Origin: Medicago truncatula
Lineage: Eukaryota; Streptophyta; Magnoliopsida; Fabales; Fabaceae
Direction: 5' to 3'
NCBI RefSeq assembly: GCF_003473485.1
Contig: NC_053044.1
Location: forward strand, 50,632,091-50,696,090
Length of the DNA stretch: 64,000 bases
Each line of letters begins with the position of its first letter. Position 1 is the stretch's first letter. Below are positions 21,783-32,221 of the stretch, piece after piece. A program made the translations under genes and the position numbers. The notes beneath the pieces were generated by a model. That model saw only the letters and a list, made by a program, of their open reading frames with translations, was not told the origin of the DNA and did no database searches.

Positions 21783-23853
21783 ATGTATTCACGTGGTCGC
21801 GATTTTTTGTTCTGTCACTTGTGTGGGACAATGCTCACAGTTCCCTCAACTGATTATGCACTGTGCCCCTTGTGCAAAACCAAGTGTAACATAAAAGGTA
21901 CACCCTTTTTTTATTCCTGTTCAAAATAATCTATCATTGTGTTTGTTTTTTCTTTGATTTGATTATTACATGCTTCTATCTTATCACGATCATTGCTTAA
22001 ATGGTTTACTAATTAGGGAATAGTGAGTCAAAATTTCGATTGGTACTTATACAACTTAAGTGAAAGTGTGAAAGGAAAATTTGGTGTGTAGGTGATCAAA
22101 TAACTAATGGAAATGAAACAAAACACTGTTCTGATTTTGAAAAAGCAAGGTGCAAAAATCGTTTAGGCTACATAATATAGAGGAACAATGCCAACTACAC
22201 ACATATATGGAAATAACATTAGGTGACAGCTCTGATGGTGAAAGGGTGCAGACACATTTAATATGCTGGGACGCGAGTTTGTACCCGCAATTCCCCCCTT
22301 CTCAGCACTCAGTGTGTGTGAGTTTGGCCGCTAGGCTCTCTAGAACAAAAAATAACACATTAGGTGACTTTTTAGTTTGCGAAGGGCTATTTGATTTGTC
22401 TTGATTTGATATATTGATGGAGGAGTCTTCATGATTCTATAAGGTACTTACTTTTTAACATAACGTGTGCCCCTGTTAAGTTGTAATAAATGTCTCATCT
22501 TGTTAATGCTTATGCTTTCACAAAGTATCTGTGTGATGTTTTTATGCGTATGATATACATCAAATCTAATTTTATGTATTTATCTATCTACTGCTAGATA
22601 CTCCTTAGGTGTAGTGGTACACGTCTGTTAGACTGTTACTGTCCTTGCATATTTAGATATAATTTGCTGTGAATAAGTTCATATTGTGCTCAAGTGAACT
22701 AATATATTGTGTGTTTAGGAGTCCCATTATGCGTCCTAACTGAATGTCCTTGTAATTTTCAGATATTAAAGGAAAGGAAATAAGTTACACAATTTCTGCT
22801 GAGGTATGCTATATTTTTTTTATTGATAAGCTTAACCATGTTATTTCCATCTCCTAACATATGATATGATTATATCACTATGTCATGTCGCTTAGGCTTA
22901 TAGTTCTTATGGTTGAATGACTTGGTGTTTAGGTATAGGGTCTACTGATATGTGCATTGGGAAAACGATGCTTCAAAAACGCAGACAACATAATCATCAA
23001 TATATTGATGAGTGATGAATGAAAATAGTCGTGAAAAATTTCTCCAAACTCCTTTCTTCTAATTTTGGCTTCCTTCTCTATTTTTTGGAGACTAGCCCTT
23101 CTTGAACAAAGTCACAATACCCCTCGTATCATATATCATCTATGTTCAATGCCGGTGTATTTAGATGAAATTGATTATATCCACCTCCACTATGACCTAG
23201 GCACATATAATTTACAGATCTACGATAAACTGTATTTTTTGGTACATGCAACTAAATGATACCTTGATTTGCTTTGTCTTGGACTCTTGGTGGGATATAT
23301 GGTGAAAAGATCTCTGTTTTAGAAGTATGAGTAAATAATTAAGCTTTTTGAAATATCAACCTAGGTTGAAGATTTGATATCAATATAGAAAAAATTGTGA
23401 TGTGATTTTAAGCGCATACACATTCACATACTAATATGTTATTGATTATTGGCAAATTATCCTTGTCTACTCTCTGGTTGGCAGGATATCAGAAGAGAAC
23501 TTGGAATTGATTTAATTGAAGAACAGAAGGTGCAATTGTCTAAGGTAATGCATCCTGCAATATATATATATTTAATGGCATGATGTTTAAGCGGATGTTT
23601 ACATGTTCTAATGTTATGTTTCTTTACAGGTCAACAAAACATGTGAAAAATGTGGTCATGGCGAAGCTGCCTTTTATACCAGACAGGTATTACTAGGCTT
23701 CACAATGAAGCTTTGCCAATTTAACTTGAAGCTTATTTGGTACTCAAAATTTATGTATCTATATCTTCCTAATTTTAGATGAGATCGGCGGATGAAGGGC
23801 AAACTACTTTCTACACATGCACCCGGTGTGGTCATCAGTTTCAGGAGAATTAA
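21783..23853 (+). CDS. NRPA12: DNA-directed RNA polymerase I subunit RPA12
   Basis: CDS join(21783..21897,22763..22803,23485..23544,23630..23686,23779..23853), 115 aa, all introns GT..AG and all phases consistent. The protein has two zinc ribbons: Cys11/14/28/31 at the N-terminus and Cys77/80/105/108 at the C-terminus. The second is TFIIS-like and carries the acidic tip (SADEG, Asp96-Glu97) that supports RNA cleavage by Pol I. The size fits the RPA12 family (about 110-125 aa). The protein is expected in the nucleolus as part of Pol I. The 5' region at about 20880-21720 probably holds a 5' UTR exon and intron (GTGAGT donor near 21121, TTTGCAG acceptor near 21714). A SINE sits in intron 1. Assignment rests on motif order and length. 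Confidence 0.93.
22228..22357 (+). mobile_element. SINE in RPA12 intron 1, with target duplication
   Basis: Begins AGCTCTGATGGTGAAAGGG (box A-like), has a degraded box B (GAGTTTGTACCCG) and ends with GGCCGCTAGGCTCTCTAGAAC before an A-rich tail, the same 3' word as the SINE at 11820. The flanks are the 11-bp direct repeat CATTAGGTGAC at 22217-22227 and 22358-22368. Confidence 0.75.
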
Positions 23854-25527
23854 GTTTGAACCGTGTATGAACAGATTGTCTACACTCTTTACTTTCTTTT
23901 TTGTCCCCTTGGCTGAAATATGCTCCCATTTTCTACATTAATTTGGAGAGAGCTTTGTCTGTGCAAGTAGAAGTTTTGATCCTATGTAGCTTGTGCAATG
24001 CCTGAAAATTTATACTGAAATCAAACATAGAAAAGTTGTTATTTTGGTGTTAAATATTAAGTACCTTGTGGCAGTTGGCTCTTTGTTAGTGTGCTAATTT
24101 ATCTACAACTCTGCGTGTTGATGACTTGATGTTACTAATACTACTTGGTACTTGGTCCCTTTTTTTGGTGAATAGTACTTGGTTCCTTTAATCATATGTT
24201 AGTGTTCTGCTGAATTTATTTTCTCTGATATCATTCTACTTTGACTGTCATAATTGCTTTTCTGTTTTTTGCGGTTCTTAGATTATTTTTGCAAATAGTA
24301 CTTGATTCAAGATATGGTTGATTCAAGATTGTTGTCTGTCTTTATCTAAAAACAGTCTGTTCGTCCCGCACTTTAATTTAAAAGGTGCACTTAGTTTTTT
24401 TGAGGAATTAAAAGGTGCACTTAGTGAAATTTGGTTTAGAAAGGACTGACCCAAAATAGAGTCATAATTTTTTGTTTTTTTTTTTACTTGTTAATTTTAT
24501 GTTGAAATGAGCAACTTATTCAATTAAGCTTTATCAATGAAGATTATTTGTCTCACGAAGAAGGGATTTTTAGTGCAGTTTAGTTGACTAAACTACATGC
24601 CTAATCGATGTAACAATTAAGCAATCAACTTTGACGTGATTAATTGATATAGGGGTCTTTAGCCGTGATCTCCACAAGCTACAATGTGTAACATCCACTT
24701 TGAGTATGTTTGATATCATGGTAGGTATGTGAGAATCATATAGATTCACCGTGATTTTGCAGAAGTTACAAAGTATAGCTTTTGAATAATCATAATGGAC
24801 ATGCATACCATGGTATCATAGATTTTTACCGTAGTTTTCTACCTTGATTTTAAGGAACATACATACCTGAGATACTATAGACTATGTCCGTAGTTTTCTA
24901 CCTTGATTTTAAGGAAGACGGATGAACAACCAAACATATGTGTACTAATCGATTAAGTACCATATTTTTGCTTAATTGACAAATTCTAAAGAATATTGAA
25001 CCTTCAAACATAATCGTATGCATAGATCATATATAGTAAATACATATAAATACAATTCACATTGGTAGGCACAAAAGTTAGGATGTTTAACGTTTTTGTT
25101 TGCCAAATTTTACCGGTGACCCATCTATTGAATTTATTTGAAGGATAGACATTCGATTTACACTGCTATGTGAGCTTATTGGTCATTTAAGTTGGATTCA
25201 AATAACCAATAAGTCTCTCATTTGGCCTGAGGAGTTGAGTTTAAATTACACTTTTTTGAGTTGAAATTATATATGCATAAACGCTTATCATGATAAGGTG
25301 TTCATAATCTGCTTATCTAAACAGAGCTTTTAATGAGGAGTTAGTAAAGATCCATGCAATAGACTTGTAAAATTCTTAAATAGATAGATTATTGGATTGG
25401 ATCCCTTTGAATTAGTGTTTTTATATTCGCTGAGATGTTGGTGTTGATGTCCATCTTTCAGTCGCAACAAGCTTTTGTTAAGAGCTTCTAAACTTGAACA
25501 ATATGAATCAGTATAAATGTAGTGGAC
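23854..25527. other. Intergenic; small direct repeat
   Basis: No gene. CGTAGTTTTCTACCTTGATT followed by TTAAGGAA occurs twice (about 24829 and 24891). The region just before 25528 contains CTAAACTTGAACAATATGAAT, which recurs as GAAACTTGAACAATATGAAT at 28694-28713. Confidence 0.5.
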
Positions 25528-27308
25528 TGTTAGAGCAGAGATAAAAAAGAGATGATGAAATAATTGATTTGTATTTATGGAATAGTACCAAAGAAAGATA
25601 ACAACCAAAGCAAAGCTCCTCAGTGAGTGAGTCACTGCCTAACCAAAAGGTGATAAGAAAATGATTGCATGTCTAATAATTCCCCTTACACTCCTATTTA
25701 TTGGGGACATATCCTAACTAACTCTGTCAGCTAAGCAGTCACACATTTTGTACGTTCTCTTTCTTTTGCTTCCTTACATAAACTCTCCATTTTTTGGCCT
25801 TAGTGTCATTCTTGCCCACTAACACATTTCTCTCTTTTAAGTTGGGCTCAGCCCTCTGCCTATCATCACCTCCACCATCATAAACAGTCTTGTCCTCAAG
25901 GCTCAGATCAGGGAATTGACTTTTCAACAACAATTCCTCTTCCCAAGTCGCATCTCCATTATCCATCCCTTCCCATTGAACTAACCATTCTCTTTTATGT
26001 TGTCCCCCATCAAACTTATCTCCAAACTAGAAGGTAACTCCGTCAAATGGGTATAATTGCCCAATGCCTTCTTTAATTGAGAAACATGAAAGGTAGGGTG
26101 AATTATGGACTCTGCATGAAGTTGTAACTTATAAGCAACCTGCCCTATTTTTTTGATCACTTGGTAAGGTCCAAAGAACCTTGGAGCCAGCTTCTGATGA
26201 ATCCGTTGAACCATAGATTGTTGCCTATTATGAGTTTAAGGAAAATCCAGTCTCCTAATTCAAATTGCACTTCCTTGCGCTTCTTATCAGCCTGATACTT
26301 CATTTGCTCCTGACCTCGTTGCAGATTGTACTTCAATTGTCGCAAAGCTTCATCCCTATCACGCAGCTCTTGAGCCACTGTTTCAACCCGTGTTTCCCCT
26401 TCCACGAAATGCATCAACACTGGTGGTTTTCTGCCATCAAATTCTGCAACATAATCCTCCACAGATCCAGTTTGTGTTAATTCTTTGAATTCCTCAAACG
26501 GATTCTCCAAACGACCACCACCAAAACGGGCCATCATCGCTTCTGACAAATTCTCCCAAGTGTGGTTCTCCGTCGAATCTCGCCATAAATTGAACCAGTG
26601 AATCGTAGGACCATCCATACTCAGCTTTGCTAGTTGAATTTGCACTTCCTCATAGATGTTTTGGACCTCAAAGTAAGTCTCAACACGAGTTATCCAAGCT
26701 ACAGGATCATCGCCGGTGAGCGACGGCAACTCCACCTTCTTCGTAGAGAGTCGAAACTCGTCGAGGGAAGAATGAGCCGATACACCAATATTCTGGGAAG
26801 CTTCCTTTGACACAACAGTTGACGCAACAGCACGCTTAATCTCAGCAATTAAGGCATCCTTCAACCCATCAAGGTTGGATTCTAAGCGATCTAAACGGTG
26901 TTCTACGTCAGTCATTCTATCAGTCATTTTTGGGGGCATGAAAAGGGTAGGTCGGGCCAATTGTTAGAGAAGAGATAAAAAAAGATAAAAAGAGATGATG
27001 AAATGATTGATTTGTATTTATGGAATAGTACCAAAGAAAGATAACAACCAGAGCAAAGCTCCTCAGTGAGTGAGTCACTGCCTAACCAAAAGGTGATAAG
27101 AAAATGATTGCATGTCTAATAATTCCCCTTACAATCCTATTTATTGGGAAAATATCCTAACCAACTCGGCTAGTTAAGCAGTCGCACATTTTGTACGTTC
27201 TCTTTCTTTTGCTTACTTACATAAACTCTCCATTTTTTGGCCTTAGTATCATTCTTGCCCACTAACACATTTCCCTCTTCTAAGTTGGGCTCAGCCCTCT
27301 GCCTATCA
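25528..27308 (-). mobile_element. Internally deleted Ty3/gypsy retrotransposon with both LTRs
   Basis: LTRs at 25528-25865 (338 bp) and 26962-27308 (347 bp) start TGTTAGAG and end CCTATCA on the plus strand and are very similar, so the insertion is fairly recent. The 5-bp target duplication is TGGAC (25523-25527 and 27309-27313). The internal 1.1 kb reads on the minus strand: a TGG-starting primer site next to the LTR, gag N-terminus (26157-26960, containing LPSLTGDDPVAWITRVETYF), then the integrase C-terminus ([20 protein letters not shown]). Protease, reverse transcriptase, RNase H and the integrase core are missing. The gag frame runs directly into the integrase tail at about residue 177, so the deletion was in frame; the second part then shifts frame near 26210. 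A purine-rich tract precedes the 3' LTR. Confidence 0.92.
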
Positions 27309-27321
27309 TGGACCAAGTTTT

Positions 27322-27453
27322 TGAAGGTGAGAAAAACATAAGAAGGGAGGTTGAATTGTGTTAGCTTTTTCTCCTAAGCTGAAAACACTGATCAGAAGCA
27401 GATAGAGTTCTACTTCTGAAGTGATGTTTAGAACTAGATGCAGCGGATAAAAC

Positions 27454-27508
<55 letters not shown>

Positions 27509-28656
27509 AGAAAATCACAAAGCAATTTATACAGGTTCCTTCCACAAACCGGAAGTCAGTCCTGTCCCCCTTGCACTTCCAAGGAGAGTTCACTATGTAA
27601 TATCTGATTACAATTGCTCACTGCTAAAACTAGCAAGAGACTTCAAATTGCTCAAGCACAACTGCAAGATACTTCATATGCTTCTGAACACAATCAAAAG
27701 ACTTCTAATGCTCAAGCACAACTGCGAGAGACTTCTTAATTCAAACAGAATTACAAGAAAAATATTTGAGGTTGAACACTTGATATACAATCAGTGGTGT
27801 TCACAATACAAATCAGATACAGACTCTTAAGACTCTAGAATTTCTAAGATATGAAAGTTGATAAGAAATTCTAAGTGAACTTTTGAATGCATAACAATTT
27901 CAACAGAGTTTTGGCACTTTCTAAATTGTTGTTGAGTCCCTGCCAATCTCTAAGTCTTCACTTCTTTATATAGAGATGTGAAAGAGACGTTGTGAATTGC
28001 TAGCTCATTCAAAATAAAGTCGTTTGAAGCTTTGATCAATCACCAATGATTTTTTGCCTGATATGGTCATTGTCCTATGAAGAATCAATTTCAAATGCAT
28101 TCCCATTGTGAATGAACATCGTTGCAGGCTGAACTGTTTTTCTTGTCTTGTAGCAAAGACAAAAACAGAGTAGTGGAGGTAGTGGTTGTACACTTCGTAC
28201 AATTGTACTTTGTCAACGCTCTTTGAAGAACAAGCATCCAATGCCTTCAAATCATTTCAAACTAGCCGTTGCTTCACTTTTCCAGTCTTCTGCAATGCTT
28301 TAGACGAGATTAAATCCATTGAACAACCTTTGAAGTTTTATGTTGCATCTCCTGATGAACTGCAGCTTCTGGTGATTTTCAGCTTCTGATGAAGTTCAGC
28401 TTCTGATGACGTCACCACTTCAAGAGCACCTTGTCTTCAGGAGCACTTTGTCTTCAGGAGCAGTTTTCTTCAGACGCTTTAAGCTTCCTTTTTGTTGATT
28501 CATTTGCTCTCTATTGTTCTTCCAATACCTTTTTAAGATGTCAAATTTTGTCTATGGTTCTGTACACTTGAACAAATATTAGCATATCCAATTGACAATT
28601 TTTAATATCTTGTTATCATTAAAACTCTCAAAGGTAAAACACATTTTATTCCAACA
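27322..28656 (-). mobile_element. Solo LTR of a Ty1/copia element (SIRE/Maximus-like)
   Basis: On the minus strand it starts TGTTGGAATAAAATGTGTTT and ends CTCACCTTCA. The 5-bp target duplication is GTTTT (27317-27321 and 28657-28661). The first 40 bases and the 'CAACCTCCCTTCTTATG' stretch near the end are what I remember of SIRE/Maximus LTRs in legumes. Length is 1335 bp. It carries a (TA)n/(GA)n microsatellite. No internal region remains. Confidence 0.85.
27456..27508. repeat. (AT)n then (GA)n microsatellite
   Basis: About 20 AT units followed by six GA units, inside the copia solo LTR. Confidence 0.95.
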
Positions 28657-28661
28657 GTTTT

Positions 28662-29410
28662 TTTTTTATAAAAAAAGTCTTCGTTAACGGCTTGAAACTT
28701 GAACAATATGAATTTAGAATTAGACAAGTCTTTATTTGTTTTCAGCTTTTCAATAGCATGCTTTTTCGGATTTTAAACTTCTTGGTATATACATATCTTA
28801 TCGTCCATCTTGCGTCAACACGGCCATTAGCAATGAGTTTAATGATCTAGAACAGCAAAGGATTTCTGTCCAAGGGCAAAGGAAGAATTGACTGAGAAAT
28901 GAGCAAGAAAAGCTGAGAACACGGTAAACGCATTGCAACACTTGAATATAAGATTGTAGAACTTCCACTTACATGTAGTGTTATTTATTAATTATATTCT
29001 CTTTCATATTTTGGCCTCAATCATGTTAGTGTTTCTTCTCACTTACATAGTAAACTTACATCTTTATAAACTTATGAAAGTCTTAGGTTTTTGCATTTCT
29101 TCTACAAATTGGAGCATAAATCATAACTGCATCCTTTTGTTGATTTCATCACTCTCTATCCTCTCATTTTATTTCCTCATCCTGTATTCTGTATCTAATT
29201 TTTTCTGTTTTAAAAAGACACAAAATGTCTGCTCCTTAACCTTTTAATTGCAGATATTGTAGAAAAGAGTGTAAATGCGGTTTGAATATGATACCTTATA
29301 GATCATTGTCTTAGAATTTGAATTCAGTCATGGGGATGTAACAATGCCTCGAGGGGAAGTTTTGTCACGTTGTGGTACTTGATTCTAAAGATCAGTCTCT
29401 CCAATCTCGG
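28662..29410 (+). other. Intergenic with a possible gene relic
   Basis: Short broken plus-strand frames around 28660-28960 (for example KVFVNGLKLEQYEF, then NEFNDLEQQRISVQGQ and NEQEKLRT) look like pieces of a charged coiled-coil protein. They contain stops and no start or splice logic. I cannot name a family. Downstream, to 29410, nothing is assigned. Confidence 0.25.
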
Positions 29411-30158
29411 TTCACACCCAAAAAATTATATAAATGTTAATATTTTTTAACATCACGTGTTAATCAAACTTAAAAATAAAAATAAAAGAAATCTTAGTTT
29501 TTTTTTTTAGGGAAAATCGTAGGAGTTATATATTTTATTGGAATATTTTTGTTGATTATTTGTCAAAAAAATATAGTGAATATTGCTTATAATTCTATCA
29601 AATCTTGTAAAAAAAAATAGTGAATATTACTTATAATTGTATCAAATTTGAAGTGAAAAAAATAATTATAAATATATATATTAATTGATGGCTCTAACTT
29701 TTTTTTGAGAGAATTGATGGCTCTAACTTTTTTTTGAGAGAATTGATAGCTCTATTTTTTGGGGGCAAAACTCTAATTATTGATCCATAGTGAAATAATT
29801 AATCAATTGAATATTTAATTGATATGTTCACACCCAAAAAAATTATATAAATATTAATATTTTTTAACATCTTCTACATGTTAATCAAACTTAAAAATAA
29901 AAATAAAAGAAATCATAGGGTTATTTTTTGAATGGAAATCGTAGCAGTTATATATTATATTGGAATATTCTTGTTGATTATTTGTCAACAAAATATAGTG
30001 AATATTGCTTATAATTCTATCAAATTTTAAGTGAAAAAATAATTATAAAAACATATATTAATTGATAGCTCTAACTATTTATTTTACTTTTTTAGGGCAA
30101 AACTCTAATTATTGATCCATAGTGAAATAATTAATTAATTGAATATTTAATTGATATG
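29411..30158 (+). repeat. Large tandem duplication upstream of the NHL gene
   Basis: Unit 1 is 29411-29826 (416 bp) and unit 2 is 29827-30158 (332 bp). Both start TTCACACCCAAAAAA and end AATATTTAATTGATATG, with near-identical blocks between (such as TATAGTGAATATTGCTTATA and ACTCTAATTATTGATCCATA). Unit 1 is longer mainly because a 28-bp word (AATTGATGGCTCTAACTTTT...) is present three times at about 29684-29754 but once in unit 2. The repeat ends 170 bp before the ATG of the next gene. Confidence 0.9.
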
Positions 30159-30327
30159 GCCAAATATATGAACGGATTTCAACTATTTATTTAATTGATA
30201 GGATACAATTTTCACTACATCATATACGGATATACCTATGACATAAGTATATAATCTCATATCTTGTAAAAAAAACTATAATCTCGTATCGTGAAGACCT
30301 AAAGCCGACGAGAGTTCATCGTTAGCA

Positions 30328-31600
30328 ATGGCTCCACCTCCAGCTCCAGGTATTTCTCATAGCATATGATGTTAGTTCTTGTTTGTTGTTGGTCTGTTGT
30401 TCTTGATTATTTTCAATGCATGAAAAACGTGCATATATGTTGCATGTAATTACTAATTTAATTCAGTTTTTTGTACAAAAGCACCCTGATTAGCGTTATA
30501 AACTACATAATATTGTGCCTTGTATGTGTTTCAACGAGTATGTTTAATTGTTAGTTTTTGTTTTTGTCAAGTACTTGAAGATACAATATTTTTACAATAA
30601 CATCTTCACTCAAGCCTCTCTACTTAAATGCAATACAATTTTCTAAAATTGAAAATAGGGATGGAAATATGTTAGATGGTCCGAAGAAACAAATAACTTA
30701 ACATGTATTTAAGATCTAAATCGGTTAAACTAGTTTAGTAAACTTTCAAAAAAATAGACTAATTTAACGGAAACCATAAAATTTATAAGAACTTTGTGCC
30801 TTATATTATTTCATGTGGTAAAAATAGGAACCATAAATTTTAATGTTAATTTGTTTTTGACGGAATATATTTATTTTTTCCGTCAAAAAAAAAAAAAAAA
30901 TGTTAGTTTTATCTTCATGCAGTGTAGATATGCATCACCTCTAAATAAATGACGTTATGCATATACCTTTTATATTTTTCATTGACGTGATCTTTTTTAT
31001 TGTCTAGTACCAAAGGATAGATGCCTGCCAACTCCTATGGGTTGTCTTTGCATTCTTTTTATCATCGTCGTTGCTTTTGGCATGCTTCTATTTGCAGTTT
31101 ACGACAACAGTTCACATCCTAAGCTTCCATATTTTGGAGTGGAATCAGCTTCTCTCAACTCACTTACTATGAATGGTTCTAGACTCAGTGGTGAATGGAA
31201 CATTAACCTCACCTTTACAAACCCTAACAATGGCTGGAATGAAGCCTCTTACAACACTATTTGTGTTAGTATCCTTTACAACAATGAGCATAATCCAAGT
31301 CTTCTTGCCTCCACTCAGTTGGCACCTTTCTCTAAAAAAGATGATGCTACGGTCTTAAAACAAGTCCAATTTAAGATGGATCTACATGATGCAGAAATTG
31401 AACGTAGTTTCTCTTGTGGAGCAGTTAACTTTGAGATTGAGATGTCCACTTCTGTCAGATTCACGGGTGCTTTTGATTTCCGTAAGGATTATTCTTTGAA
31501 AGTTCTTTGTAACCCTCTCACCATTAAACTTTCTCCAGGATCATCAAAGTGGGCTTTAGCACAGGGTTTAACATGTCAGACTACTACTACTTCTGGATGA
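30328..31600 (+). CDS. NDR1/HIN1-like protein (LEA_2 domain)
   Basis: CDS join(30328..30349,31008..31600), 204 aa. The first exon is only 22 nt (MAPPPAP); the donor is CCAG|GTATTT and the acceptor TGTCTAG|TA, phase 1, giving VPKDRCLPTPMGCLC across the join. One transmembrane helix (about 20-40) is followed by an extracellular LEA_2 region with the LTFTNPN motif typical of NHL proteins (INLTFTNPNNGW) and several N-glycosylation sites. NHL proteins are type II plasma-membrane proteins linked to defence and hypersensitive responses. An internal ATG at 31037 (exon 2) would remove the proline-rich N-terminus; the spliced form is preferred because NHLs normally have this cytoplasmic head. A tandem duplication lies in the promoter. 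Confidence 0.85.
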
Positions 31601-32221
31601 TTGATGATGGATAGTAAGTATAAGAGAAACTTTAGTTTACGTATTTGAAATAAAATTTGGATAAATCCGTAGTTTTTTTTAAGGGATGGATCAAGTATTG
31701 ATTAAATCTAACTGCTAAGCTCACGAGGACTTAGCTACGAGAGTGCTTTTATTTTTCTTTTTTAGTTTTAGAATATTCCACTAATTTTTAAGAATAAATC
31801 TAAGATTACTATTTAATTTTAACTAAATTAGTTTAATTTTTTTTATTGAGAACATATCATTACGCTGTTTGTAGTATATTTTTATATTTTATTTTCATAT
31901 CATTATAGTGCATTGTATCTATAAATTGAACTAAGTTCACCTGGATAAATGTTTATTTAGATTTTACCTTTTTATGATAGTAAAATCCTTAGTTTTCAAA
32001 GCAAGACTACACACCACTAGATAATAGTTTCATTCATATTTCAATGACTACAATACATTATTGTCACTACAATGCACTACATATTTTCCTCAAAAAAAAA
32101 CACACACACACACAACATATTATTCCATCAAGACACTATATATCTATGTACACATAATTCATCAAAATCTAACAATTTGGAAGACAAAACAAAAACATAA
32201 GTCTCATAGTTGTGTGTTGAA
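31601..32221. other. Intergenic between convergent genes
   Basis: 3' flanks of the NHL gene and the second receptor kinase. A (CA)n run occurs near 32100-32113. No gene. Confidence 0.5.

Noticed and set aside
25739..25966. 75-aa minus ORF with acidic start
   Set aside because: It is the end of the gypsy polyprotein reading into the LTR, not an independent gene.
27309..27321. Copia LTR starting at TGGACC next to the gypsy element
   Set aside because: Taking the LTR start at TGAAGG (27322) gives matching 5-bp duplications GTTTT on both sides, whereas TGGACC gives none; TGGAC is the gypsy target duplication.
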